A DNA stretch of 64,000 nucleotides from Phialophora verrucosa (taxonomy: Eukaryota > Ascomycota > Eurotiomycetes > Chaetothyriales > Herpotrichiellaceae), in assembly GCA_002099365.1 (NCBI GenBank), contig MSED01000004.1, forward strand, positions 1,426,001 to 1,490,000, given 5' to 3'. Shown here one piece after another: positions 55,384 to 64,000 of the stretch; within the stretch, counting starts at the first letter, position 1, and every line of letters begins with the position of its first letter. Under the pieces are notes generated by a model. That model made no database searches. It saw only the letters and a program-made list of their open reading frames with translations, and was not told where the DNA came from. A program made the translations under genes and the position numbers.

Positions 55384-57461
55384 TTACAGGTTGTCATTGG
55401 CGGAACTGTCGAGGTCGTAAGCGCTGAAGTCAAGCATCTGTAGGAATGATTGATCCCAAATATTCTCAGGTATCGGATAATCCTGTTCAAAGGACTCTAA
55501 GTTGGAATTGCCCTGTGAGGTAACCTCTGGAGTCATCGACGGCTGCTGGTCAGATCGCAAGTCTGGTGAGGAAGGGTTGATGTTTTGCAGCCAAACAGTC
55601 TTCAGATTTCGCTTCCCACGAATGTTTGAGGCCGCGATGAGAGCGCTCCACGAGACAGAAGCAACGCCGCGGTCGTCGATTTCCTCACTGGTATCCGAAA
55701 CCTGCGCTTCGCCATGCCGACAGAGGACCTCTATGACAGCAGCTGCTCGACCGGGCTCAGCAAACCGGTGCGAAGTGAACTCTTTGAGCTTAGCATGAAC
55801 CATGAGCACTTTACTCCGAGACTCGGCTTTCTGTTCTCCTTGGCAGGCCGGATTGAGGACGAAGTATCTGAGAAGGAAGAACGTCGCAAGTAGGGCGCCG
55901 ACAAAAAACTGTTTAGGTAGAGCGCGATAGACGTCGATCAAGCGCGCATCTGGAGAGCTTATACCGTCGCAGTAGATGTCAATGAGGCGATGAGCAGCTA
56001 GCATGCCGAGCTTTTGATATCTGCTGACATGGCCTTTGGTATCCTGGTGTCCTGTCTGTCCCTGTCGGGATTTCATTTTAAGTAGGGCCAGCGTATATAG
56101 GTGGAGCTGTGTGGTATCGAGATGTAGGGCAAAGTATGCGTCTGATGAGCTGCGGTATCGGTCACTCACACTGTTCAACTCCTGTTCGCACATCTGGACA
56201 AGTGTCTCGTGTACACTAGGCTCAGCCCCTCCGATGAGACAGTCGTGGTATTTAGCCATGCACCTCTGGACTTCAACCTGGAAAGCGAGCCTCTGCGGAA
56301 TCTGGTGCTTTTCAAGGTTGGCGTCGACCACACTGAGTTCGTTTGGGCTCTTCACCGTTGGAGGATTTCCATGCGATATCGATAGACTAATAGCCCGCAA
56401 TTAGCGGTGCCCTAGATATTGAGCTTCATTACCCACAAGGTGTGTATAGCAAAGCAACCCAGCCAAGTTCTCGACATTGCTTGCCGATCATCTTGGGGAA
56501 GGATAGCGAGGGACCGCGAGCTCGAGCCAACCGAGCGCTGTAAGCCAAGGTAGTGGGAAGCCTGCATGGCAATGGTGCTATACAGCAGGCTTGGATCCTC
56601 GGGCTGGTACATGACCGGGAGCGGCCACATACACATGATCAGGATAGCTTGAATTGTGTGTAGAGAATGAGGTGTTCGAAGCACGGTCCGACCGAGCAAG
56701 TTCGAGTAAGGCACAGTTAGTTGGTTCGCTTTGATGACATATTCTTTGTGGTGACGGCTGGCGGTAAAGAGAATTGTCCAGAACAAGAACGGACTCGTCT
56801 CTTGTAGGGCGCTGGCGGATATTCGAGGATCGACAACCGGCAGGTGGGGATGGAATGCTACGTAGAACCTCCATTTGTTAGACCAAAGACGCACGCAGGG
56901 CCTGAAGGCACCTACAGAGAGAAGAGGTCGCGGAGCTCATGTCCCTGGAAGACACAGTCCTCCAGGTTGACTCCTTGAAGCTGGGAAAGGCTATCGTCAG
57001 CCTCGGTCGACCAAAAGGGGCTGTCGAGTACTGGTTTGCCGTTCGGCGACAGCTGCTGCGACGCCGGCTGTGAGAGTGACCCGCGCGACTCTGCACCCTC
57101 AACTACCGGGTCGGTGAAGTGGCTCTCGTCCTTGCCGGCGCCATGCTTCGATGCGTGTAGGGATTGTTTCAGTTGTCGAAGTTCGTTGGTGACGTTCTGA
57201 AGTCGCCTACCCCATGGTCAGCATGGCCAGGGATTTCAGGAAAGCACTCACAGCCGGGCAGGCGTCCGCTTGAAGCTGGAATCGATCACACAAACTAATT
57301 CCCGCCTCACGCAACGAGCACATGGGCGGGGGAAGCTCTCGCTCGCGTCACATCGTAACTGGCAACATTAGACTTCCCTGCACATGGGATGAGATACTGG
57401 AAATCCGAACTTTGACTTGCTTGCACTCAGTGCACGCTTTTACCGGGCGCCTTCTTGCCAT
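55384..57461 (-). CDS. Zn2Cys6 transcription factor with fungal-specific domain
   Basis: Five exons in phase, 57461-57411, 57358-57252, 57206-56916, 56868-56437 and 56386-55384, give 627 aa. The binuclear cluster is split by intron 1: MARRRPVKACTECKQVK on exon 1 and LRCDAS, PCARCVRRELVC on exon 2, spacing C-x2-C-x6-C-x9-C-x2-C-x6-C. A leucine-rich coiled coil follows (LRLQNVTNELRQLKQ). The fungal-specific transcription factor domain starts around FYVAFHPHLPVVDPR and includes LGLQRS. The C-terminus is acidic and may activate transcription. It is convergent with the AtuA-like gene (76 bp between stops), and is the likely pathway regulator of that gene and the permease. The exon 1 donor (GTTCGG) is weak, but any other choice breaks the cluster. 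Confidence 0.88.
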
Positions 57462-57898
57462 TTAGGCATGACTAGGGCGTTTGTCCAGAACGTGGACTAG
57501 GTAATTACAAGTTGGGGATGGGGATTTGAAATGTGAATAGAGGCGTGTCCACAAAGCCAAGGACCGAGGGCCGAGAGCCCCCAATGCCAGTGCCTAATTA
57601 TGATTTTTACGCAGTTTAATGCCGAAAACAACTTGATAACATAGCAGAAACAGAAGAACGCAAGTATTGATAATTCTGAAGAATTCTTTTCTCATTGGAA
57701 AGCTGATCTAGCACCATGTTTTTCTCTGACCATCTTTGCAGAGAAATCAACCTAGCCATCATCCCTTCATAAGAGTGATGCAGAAAATTCTATGCCATGC
57801 AAGAGGTATCATCATTCCCATGTCCCATTGACAACCCAACGCCGATATGATTGACACCGAATTCAAAGCCGCTCATATGCTTTTGTTCGTGAAATCGT
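57462..57898. promoter_or_regulatory. Upstream region of the Zn2Cys6 gene
   Basis: 437 bp between the regulator start and the hsp70 stop. It should hold the regulator promoter and the hsp70 3' UTR. No gene is recognised. Confidence 0.4.
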
Positions 57899-59935
57899 TT
57901 AGTCAACCTCCTCGACAGTCGGGCCATCATCACCACCATGACCAGCACCGCCGGCACCAGGGAATCCACCAGGGCCACCAGCTCCAGGGAAGCCACCGCC
58001 GGGCATTCCACCTGGCATGCCACCTTCACCACCAGCACCGTAGAACTTCATCATGATGGGGTTGGCAACGCCTTCGAGCTCTTTCTGTTGAGCCTCGTAC
58101 TCATCCTTGGTGGCGGTCTGGTTCTCGTCAATCCAAGAAATGGTCTTGTCGATCTCGGCCTTGAGCTTCTCCTTGTCAGAGGCGTCAAGCTTCTCGTCAA
58201 CCTTGGAGTCGGAGAGAGTGTTCTTGAGAGAATAGGCGTATGATTCGAGACCGTTCTTCGCGGAGATACGAGCGGACTCCGCCTCGTCTTCAGCCTTGTA
58301 CTTCTCGGCCTCAGACAGCATGCGCTCGATTTCTTCCTTAGACAGACGGCCCTTGTCGTTGGTGATGACAATCTTGTTCGACTTGCCAGTACCCTTCTCC
58401 ACGGCAGAGACGTTCATGATACCATTGGCATCAAGATCGAATGTGACCTCAATCTGAGGAACACCACGAGGAGCAGGCGGAATGCCGGAAAGCTCGAACT
58501 TGCCGAGCAGATTGTTGTCCTTGGTACGAGCACGCTCACCTTCGTAGACTTGGATGAGCACACCCGGTTGGTTGTCGGAAAAGGTAGAGAAGGTCTCGGA
58601 CTTCTTCGTGGGGATGGTGGTGTTCCGCTTGATGAGAGGAGTCATGACACCACCAGCAGTCTCGATACCGAGAGACAGCGGCGCAACATCGAGCAAGAGG
58701 ATTTCGTTGGTCGACTTGGACGAGGTATCGCCAGACAGAATGGCAGCCTGGACTGCGGCACCGTAGGCGACGGCCTCATCGGGGTTGATCGATTTGTTGG
58801 GTTCCTTGCCATTGAAGAAGTCGGAAACAAGCTTCTGGATGCGAGGAATGCGCGTGGATCCACCGACCAAGACGATTTCGTGAACCGAAGACTTGTCGAT
58901 CTTGGCGTCCCTCAGCACACGCTCGACAGGCTCCATTGTAGAACGGAAGAGGTCTTGGCATAGCTCTTCGAAACGAGCACGAGTGATGGAGGTGTAGAAG
59001 TCGATACCCTCATAGAGAGAGTCAATTTCAATGGACGTCTGGGCGGAAGACGACAAAGTGCGCTTGGCCCGCTCGCAAGCGGTGCGGAGACGTCGAAGAG
59101 CACGGGCGTTGGAGCTCAAGTCCTTCTTATGTTTGCGTTTGAATTCCTGTACGAAGTGGTTGACCAAGCGGTTGTCGAAGTCCTCACCACCCAAGTGGGT
59201 GTCACCAGCAGTAGACTTGACTTCGAAGATGCCTTCCTCGATGGTCAGGAGCGACACATCGAAGGTACCACCACCGAGATCGAAAATGAGGACGTTGCGC
59301 TCACCCTCGGTCTTCTTGTCGAGACCGTAGGCAATGGCGGCAGCAGTCGGCTCGTTGATGATACGGAGGACATTGAGACCTGCGATCAGACCTGCGTCTT
59401 TGGTGGCTTGGCGCTGAGAGTCGTTGAAATACGCGGGGACTGTGACGACGGCGTTGTTGACGGTGCCACCGAGGTATGACTCGGCAGTCTCTCTCATCTT
59501 TGTGAGGACCATTGACGAGATCTCTTCGGGTGTGAATTGTTTCTCCTCGCCTTTGAACTCGACTTGGATGACTGGCTTGCCTCCCTTGTCAATGACCTTG
59601 AAGGGAAAGTGCTTCATATCGGCTTGAACTTCGGGATCAGCGAATTTCCGGCCGATCAGTCGCTTCGCGTCGAAGACGGTATTCTGAGGATTCATAGCGA
59701 CTTGATTCTTGGCGGCATCACCAATGAGACGCTCAGTGTCGGTAAAGGCGACAAAGGAGGGGGTGGTTCGGTTGCCTTGGTCGTTGGCAATGATCTCAAT
59801 GCGGTCATCTCGGAAGATGCCTACGCATGAGTAGGTAGTACCTAGATCGATACCTATTGAAGGTCCGTTAGCCTGCTGTCGCTGCTGCTGGTGAGGCTGA
59901 GGCTGCGGGGTTGACTTACCAATGGCTGGCCCCAT
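57899..59935 (-). CDS. hsp70: Cytosolic Hsp70 chaperone (Ssa type)
   Basis: An ATP-dependent chaperone that folds and remodels proteins with J-proteins and exchange factors. Exons 59935-59920 and 59853-57899 give 656 aa, starting MGPAIGIDLGTTYSCVG. The intron (66 nt, GTAAGT to TAG) is a multiple of three with no stop, so the unspliced frame stays open. ATPase signatures are IDLGTTYS, IFDLGGGTFDVSL and IVLVGGSTRIPRIQ. The substrate domain and lid follow, with a Gly/Met-rich linker and the terminal EEVD, the binding tag for TPR co-chaperones, marking the cytosolic/nuclear form rather than ER or mitochondrial ones. It is the only chaperone in the window; I saw no clear run of heat-shock elements in the 300 bp upstream by eye. 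Confidence 0.97.
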   Translation of the reverse strand: MGPAIGKSTPQPQPHQQQRQQANGPSIGIDLGTTYSCVGIFRDDRIEIIANDQGNRTTPSFVAFTDTERLIGDAAKNQVAMNPQNTVFDAKRLIGRKFADPEVQADMKHFPFKVIDKGGKPVIQVEFKGEEKQFTPEEISSMVLTKMRETAESYLGGTVNNAVVTVPAYFNDSQRQATKDAGLIAGLNVLRIINEPTAAAIAYGLDKKTEGERNVLIFDLGGGTFDVSLLTIEEGIFEVKSTAGDTHLGGEDFDNRLVNHFVQEFKRKHKKDLSSNARALRRLRTACERAKRTLSSSAQTSIEIDSLYEGIDFYTSITRARFEELCQDLFRSTMEPVERVLRDAKIDKSSVHEIVLVGGSTRIPRIQKLVSDFFNGKEPNKSINPDEAVAYGAAVQAAILSGDTSSKSTNEILLLDVAPLSLGIETAGGVMTPLIKRNTTIPTKKSETFSTFSDNQPGVLIQVYEGERARTKDNNLLGKFELSGIPPAPRGVPQIEVTFDLDANGIMNVSAVEKGTGKSNKIVITNDKGRLSKEEIERMLSEAEKYKAEDEAESARISAKNGLESYAYSLKNTLSDSKVDEKLDASDKEKLKAEIDKTISWIDENQTATKDEYEAQQKELEGVANPIMMKFYGAGGEGGMPGGMPGGGFPGAGGPGGFPGAGGAGHGGDDGPTVEEVD

Positions 59936-60653
59936 GTTTGTCTAGAGAAATGAGAAGATGTGAGGATGTTCGTGTCGAAAGGAATTAATGGTACAGGAGT
60001 CTTTTTAGACTTCGTTCAAGTGAAGATTTGTGTCTGATTTGAGGATGAGGAAAGAAAGAAAGTCAGCGTCTGGTCAGTACATTTATGGGATTCTTGGTCG
60101 CCAAAAATTTCGCCAAGCGGAGGGCGGGATGCAGTGGCCGAAGGCTTTAGAACCCTTTCGAACGCTGTGGAATCGATGTGATTGTTCTGGCTGTGAAGCT
60201 CCAGGTCGTGCTGGAACTTGCTAGGCTAGTCATGCACCTGTCGGGAAGGCCTGGAAACATGCAATGAACCTACATGAACAGTCTTTCCACTTCGCTGTGA
60301 TCATCGTCACTGTTGGTGACCGCGTGAACTGCGATACAAGCTGTTTTGGTGAGGCTGCAGCGAAGCTTCCACAGCCGTCTCGCATGCGTTCGGTTACGTC
60401 ATAAGGCAGCCGGAAAATTTAGGCGAGGCTGAAGTCATTGTCAGAGCGGGGCACCCATTGGAAGCTCTGCTGCAGCTGTAGCCTGACCCAGACAACAGAA
60501 TCTACTCGTAGAATCATGTCATCCTCACTACCCAGTATGGATGGGTGACGGAAGTCCTGCAGTCTTCATGGTGTCATTGTGCCAGTTTCTAGCTGCCCAG
60601 GTGGTCGTCTATCCAGTATCTTCTGTCGCGTTACTTCCGCCACACAGATGGTG
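59936..60653. promoter_or_regulatory. hsp70 upstream region
   Basis: 718 bp between hsp70 and the stop of the PQ-loop gene. It should contain the hsp70 promoter. Scattered GAA/TTC words occur near 60,150, but they do not form a canonical alternating array that I would call a heat-shock element. No gene is recognised. Confidence 0.4.
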
Positions 60654-61624
60654 TCATGCAGCGTGATCAACAGTCACAGTCCGTAGTCTGAAGGATGTAT
60701 GGGATCCTCCCTCACCACCAGCAGAAACTCCAGACGCGGTTCGGAAGACTGTGCTAGATGCAGAGCTCCTTGAAAGACTCCTGCCAAGATTATCCACATT
60801 GTCCATGCTTTCTCCGGGCTCGTTGATTGTTCTGGCCGCTTCTCTCCGCCGCTGCAGCCACGGTCTGAAGTTAACTGCAAGGATAAAAGGTCAGCACTTC
60901 TGTGTCAGCAGTATGAGGATTCGGATTGTCACTTGCAGTATCCGCCACAGGCGAAAACCCCCAACCATAAAACAAGTTCTGATCCGTATATAATCATTCC
61001 CAGGACATCCAAACTCGGCTGAAAGAATACCGAGATGAGTGAGGTGAGGTCGCCCATTGCATCGATGCCCACGAAGAGGAATGAAATGCCCCTCACTGTT
61101 CTCTCCATGTAAATGTCTACATAATGCCTCAACACACCGGCACAAAGAAAGCACGCGGACAAGACGGCCATGAAGGTAATGGGCCACTCAACATGATCAT
61201 GTCTTGCGCGCCTTAACGCAAATATCAGGCCACACTCGACCCCACCCATAAGGGCAGCAACAGGAGTGACGACAGCCAGCGACTTGGTCAACGGCCACTT
61301 GTTCCCATAATACTTGCATTGCATCCAAGTGAGGAGGCTCAGGAAGGTCAGTATCTGCGGTTGAACGCGCAACGCGATATTGAAGTTCTCGACAATATTG
61401 TACACTCCCAGCGGAACACCCGCGCATGCCCAGAGGAGCATCATCGTCGGCTGCAGGCCGGTAGTGTCATGCCGTCGATAGTTGATGATTATCTGAGGAA
61501 TGAGCTACGGAATCGGAAGTGAGCTCGCTCTGCCATCTTGCAATGTCCCAGGATACCCTACCTGAACAGACCAGCAGACTGCCCCCATTACACCGAGGAC
61601 ATTGGCCGCTATAGGTACGTCCAT
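60654..61624 (-). CDS. PQ-loop repeat membrane protein
   Basis: Exons 61624-61562, 61504-60933 and 60864-60654 give 281 aa. The PQ-loop family has seven transmembrane helices and includes lysosomal/vacuolar cystine and cationic amino acid exporters (Ypq/PQLC2) and related proteins. The first PQ motif, WSVQLIPQIIINYRRH, is split by intron 1 and restored by splicing; a second pattern occurs as FFQPSLDVLG. Six or seven hydrophobic segments can be counted. The third exon adds a Ser/Arg-rich cytosolic tail of about 70 residues; its acceptor was chosen because the first alternative gives an immediate stop, so the C-terminus is less certain than the rest. Transcribed divergently from chz1. Confidence 0.82.
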
Positions 61625-61997
61625 CTTGCTTCCGCGAAAGCTTCCCGGGGATTACAGGCCACTCCTATCACAGCGAAAGCTTCAACAAGCTGCCTTCGAC
61701 TTAGCAACAACATTCAAGGAGACTTGCAATCTTCTCAAATATTTAGTCCAAGTAAACAAGGCCTTTCTAGTCTTGGCCGGGTAGTGCTTCCCAAAGAAGA
61801 CTAGCCCCAACCTCGCTGTCCTTGGCGGTCGAGTCGCGACCGAAATGGCTGCGCAGTGCGGCTCTGGGGAAACCAATCCACGGTGAATTGCACTTTGCTC
61901 TGTATCAACCACCAACCACTTCCTCTACAATTTTCGCCTCTCTGACTGGCGCGCTTAATAAAATAGACCTCTCATATCAACCATCGCGTCCTCGATC
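61625..61997. promoter_or_regulatory. Bidirectional promoter of PQ-loop gene and chz1
   Basis: 373 bp separate the divergent starts at 61624 and 61998. No other gene is recognised here. Confidence 0.55.
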
Positions 61998-62554
61998 ATG
62001 TCAGCAAATGGCGAAACCGTGCCCCCGGCCACTAGTGAAGTGGCCGATGTTGGCAAAGGGAAGGGGAAGGCGACCGAGCCGGCGGAAGTAACCATGGAGG
62101 AGGACGATGATGAGGAGGAGTCCGGTGAAGAAGAAGAAGAGGTACAATCCAGAAGAAAATTACCGTCATCGTCACCCATAACTGACTCTGTTCGTCTCAT
62201 AGCAACCCGAACCTGAAGAAGGTAACTTTTGTCCTCCCCTGGACCAAACATCACCTCACTGGTCTCTCTGAAATTTGCGCACACGAGCCCTACTACCTGC
62301 ATCACCAGAAAATATTCTCTGACTGAGCGCTCAAAATCACATTGGCGGTATGGGCTGACCCGCATTTAGATGACGAGATGGATGAGATCGACCTGGACAA
62401 TATTGTCGAAGGACGCACCCGTCGCAAGCAGATCAACTGGGCCGAAGCTGCTGAGAAGTCGAAGGACGCCGGCGACGAATTAGACGACGAGGAAGACGAC
62501 GAGGATGAGGACTTTGAGGCACCTGACGACGAGGACGAGGAGATGAAGGGTTGA
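61998..62554 (+). CDS. chz1: Histone H2A.Z chaperone Chz1
   Basis: Chz1 binds H2A.Z-H2B dimers and hands them to the SWR1 complex. Exons 61998-62141, 62203-62221 and 62370-62554 give 115 aa, the usual size. Exon 2 is only 19 nt (codes QPEPEE). The diagnostic CHZ motif EIDLDNIVEGRTRRKQI lies in exon 3. Both sides are acidic: Glu/Asp runs at residues about 33-54 and again at the C-terminus, as expected for a histone-binding chaperone. The sites are good (GTACAA/TAG, GTAACT/TAG), and phases fit. Confidence 0.93.
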
Positions 62555-63018
62555 ACAACCAGCCGAACGGGGCCTGCGCATTCTAGCGGAAGAAGCATAG
62601 AGTAGGGGAATGTGTGCGGTTGGCGGCTGAGTGACTATGACACGACGTCTTGGTTGTTGGTATTCGAGTTCTGGATACCTCCATCCCTCGCTCACGGATT
62701 TCTCCTCAGCACAACCACCGTCTCGACGTCCCTCCATTACCTCATCCAAGGCGCAACTTGTATCACATCATTTCGGGAAGCACTGTGTATCAGGGTTCAA
62801 AAAAGAAAAGGCGTCTCGGGAATCATAGTAACCTGCATGATAGGGGACGGAACAATGGATATTACTCGCCTGCATGGAGTGAGATACCCTCGAAGGCGAC
62901 TCTAGATATGCCACATCGCAAGATCAAAGAGAGCCGAAGCAATCCAAAGAAACAGTCGACAGTTGACACCGACAATTGTTTTCCCACTTCTACGACTTCG
63001 ACTCCCTCGCAATTGACA
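62555..63018. other. Intergenic region downstream of chz1
   Basis: The minus frame 62862-63287 and plus frame 62650-63069 have no domain. The region presumably holds the chz1 3' UTR and the leader of the next gene. Confidence 0.35.
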
Positions 63019-63538
63019 ATGGCGGACCTGCTGCATTGGGGTTCAGAATCAAATCCCTCGTCCCGCTGAAACTCGCCACCCGACTTGTACTGTAGAGAGA
63101 AGATGCTCCAGCTTTGGAACAAAGCCGTTCCGTTTACGCAAGCCAATCGTGCGTAAAGAAAGACCTGAAGCCCATCGTCCCATGCTACTGACAATTCAAC
63201 TACAGTAGGTCGTCGTGGGAGAAAGCCTCGACCTGTCCATGAGTCTGACTTTGCTTCAAAGCGAGGACGGCTCCAATCCAACGTCATTCATTCGTTTGTT
63301 CATTCATCAACCCATCCATCTCCGCACGTCCCCGAAGGCTCGATGGACTTCATCTCACACAGCACGAACCGCCGACACCAATGCAGCTGCTTTTGAAAAT
63401 CTCAGATCTGATCTTGCCTCTCTGCGCTTGCACGAGTCGTCCAGAACGTCTACAGCTCCTGCGCTCTCTTCCGTGAAGGGGGAGTTTCCAAGTACGCTCT
63501 TCTGCCTCGAACAGCTGCCACCCGCCTTCCATTCCTGA
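63019..63538 (+). CDS. Tentative small gene with AT-hook-like motif
   Basis: A spliced plus-strand reading can be built: exon 1 63019-63040 (MADLLHW), exon 2 63098-63148 (MLQLWNKAVPFTQAN), exon 3 from 63206, where intron 63149-63205 has GTGCGT and a TACAG end with CTGAC inside. Exon 3 begins GRRGRKPRPVHES, an AT-hook-like basic motif for minor-groove DNA binding. The frame that follows needs one more intron (possible join from about 63258 to 63333) to reach a coding-like stretch with NLRSDLASLRLHESS, ending at 63538 or earlier. Exon 1's acceptor is chosen among AG repeats. The 3' end would overlap the zinc-protein gene on the other strand by about 90 bp. I do not recognise the family. Confidence 0.4.
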
Positions 63539-64000
63539 TGGTCGGCTTTGCTGAAACAGTCCCCTCAACCGGCCTCGGCGCCTCTGCCTCTGCCTCTGCT
63601 GTGGCTCGTTCCTTCCGCCTCGCTGTACAAGTCTTACAGGACCAAAACTTCAATTTGAACCTAATCGTCTCTTCCTCGGGGTTAGAGCCTGTGGCCTTCT
63701 CCTTTCCTTTTTGCGAGGTCGAAGAACGGAGGACGCATCGTAAGTGATACCTCTGCAAGGCTGTTGCGCAACCGGGGTCTTGACAGAAGGTGACGGGGTT
63801 GCGCTTGGGTTTGAATTTGGCCAGTTTGTTGCAGAGTGGGCATATCAGCTCTGGCAAGGGACGCCGCGCCTGCTCCAGCGCCGCCGCTTGCACGGACTCT
63901 TGCGGAACTGCCGTCGCGGGAGGGGGGATTGGAGTCCCAAGCCCGGATGTCGCCAATGGTGTAGTTGCTGCGCTGGTCGTAGGACAAGCCCTCGGCTCAT
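63450..64000 (-). CDS. PHD-like zinc protein, 5' part cut by window edge
   Basis: The frame is open from the right window edge, so the N-terminus and probable upstream exons are missing. The visible part is at least 183 codons. It contains a cysteine/histidine pattern CPLC, FCQDPGC, YHLRC, WSCKTC, i.e. C-x2-C, C-x4-C, H-x2-C and C-x2-C, resembling a PHD or related cross-braced zinc finger. The linker before the last pair is Lys/Glu-rich. The C-terminal end is basic (GRRVAAVRGRRA, SRKRAQEL). PHD-type fingers usually read histone tails, but an exact class cannot be given. The stop is at 63450. Confidence 0.62.
   Translation of the reverse strand, partial: EPRACPTTSAATTPLATSGLGTPIPPPATAVPQESVQAAALEQARRPLPELICPLCNKLAKFKPKRNPVTFCQDPGCATALQRYHLRCVLRSSTSQKGKEKATGSNPEEETIRFKLKFWSCKTCTARRKERATAEAEAEAPRPVEGTVSAKPTIRNGRRVAAVRGRRAYLETPPSRKRAQEL

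Noticed and set aside
59936..60200. GAA/TTC words upstream of hsp70 as heat-shock elements
   Set aside because: The spacing near 60,150 is irregular and does not form the alternating five-base units of a true element.

Overview
The window comes from the nuclear genome of a filamentous ascomycete (Pezizomycotina). The evidence is protein genes with many short introns (about 45-165 nt), fungus-specific families (velvet, Zn2Cys6 regulators, Clr5 domain, CYP504 P450), an intact Fot1/Pogo-type DNA transposon, and close fungal versions of Ypt1, Ssl1, Chz1 and Hsp70. A Eurotiomycete or related lineage fits, but the sequence alone does not settle the species. Exon coordinates below were worked out by hand from splice sites and reading phase. 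No tRNA, rRNA or CRISPR array was recognised.

Layout. 1-4836 is gene-poor and includes a long leader ahead of a VeA-like velvet regulator (4837-6604). The velvet reading frame is interrupted by an exact 17-bp tandem duplication. 6605-11947 is another gene-poor stretch with a five-copy 19-bp tandem repeat and one doubtful ORF. A short Zn2Cys6 protein (11948-12721) is followed by a membrane-anchored histidine acid phosphatase family gene (13204-14894, minus). A complete 1,859-bp Fot1/Pogo-like element lies at 15686-17544. Next come a divergent mitochondrial succinate dehydrogenase flavoprotein (17774-19774, minus) and a secreted S28 serine peptidase (20245-21913, minus).

22772-30874 is a metabolic block: a short-chain dehydrogenase and a CYP504-family P450 (phenylacetate hydroxylase family) transcribed divergently, then an FAD aromatic hydroxylase and a dihydropyrimidinase/hydantoinase, also divergent. 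It reads like an aromatic-acid or cyclic-amide catabolic neighbourhood. 31309-35846 holds an F-box-like protein and a Ser/Thr-rich single-pass membrane protein. 37164-43279 is a housekeeping block: the Rab GTPase Ypt1, an M1 aminopeptidase and, sharing a 240-bp promoter with it, the TFIIH subunit Ssl1. 44575-47979 carries a Clr5-domain/TPR-like protein and a fungal transcription-factor-like protein. 47980-50779 shows no convincing gene.

50780-57461 is a compact putative catabolic cluster: an MFS permease and a fused AtuA-like/DUF4387 protein transcribed divergently, with a Zn2Cys6 regulator pointing towards them. This is the best candidate in the window for an undescribed pathway. The right end holds a cytosolic Hsp70, a PQ-loop membrane protein divergent from the H2A.Z chaperone Chz1, a tentative small AT-hook gene, and the 3' part of a PHD-like zinc protein cut by the window edge.
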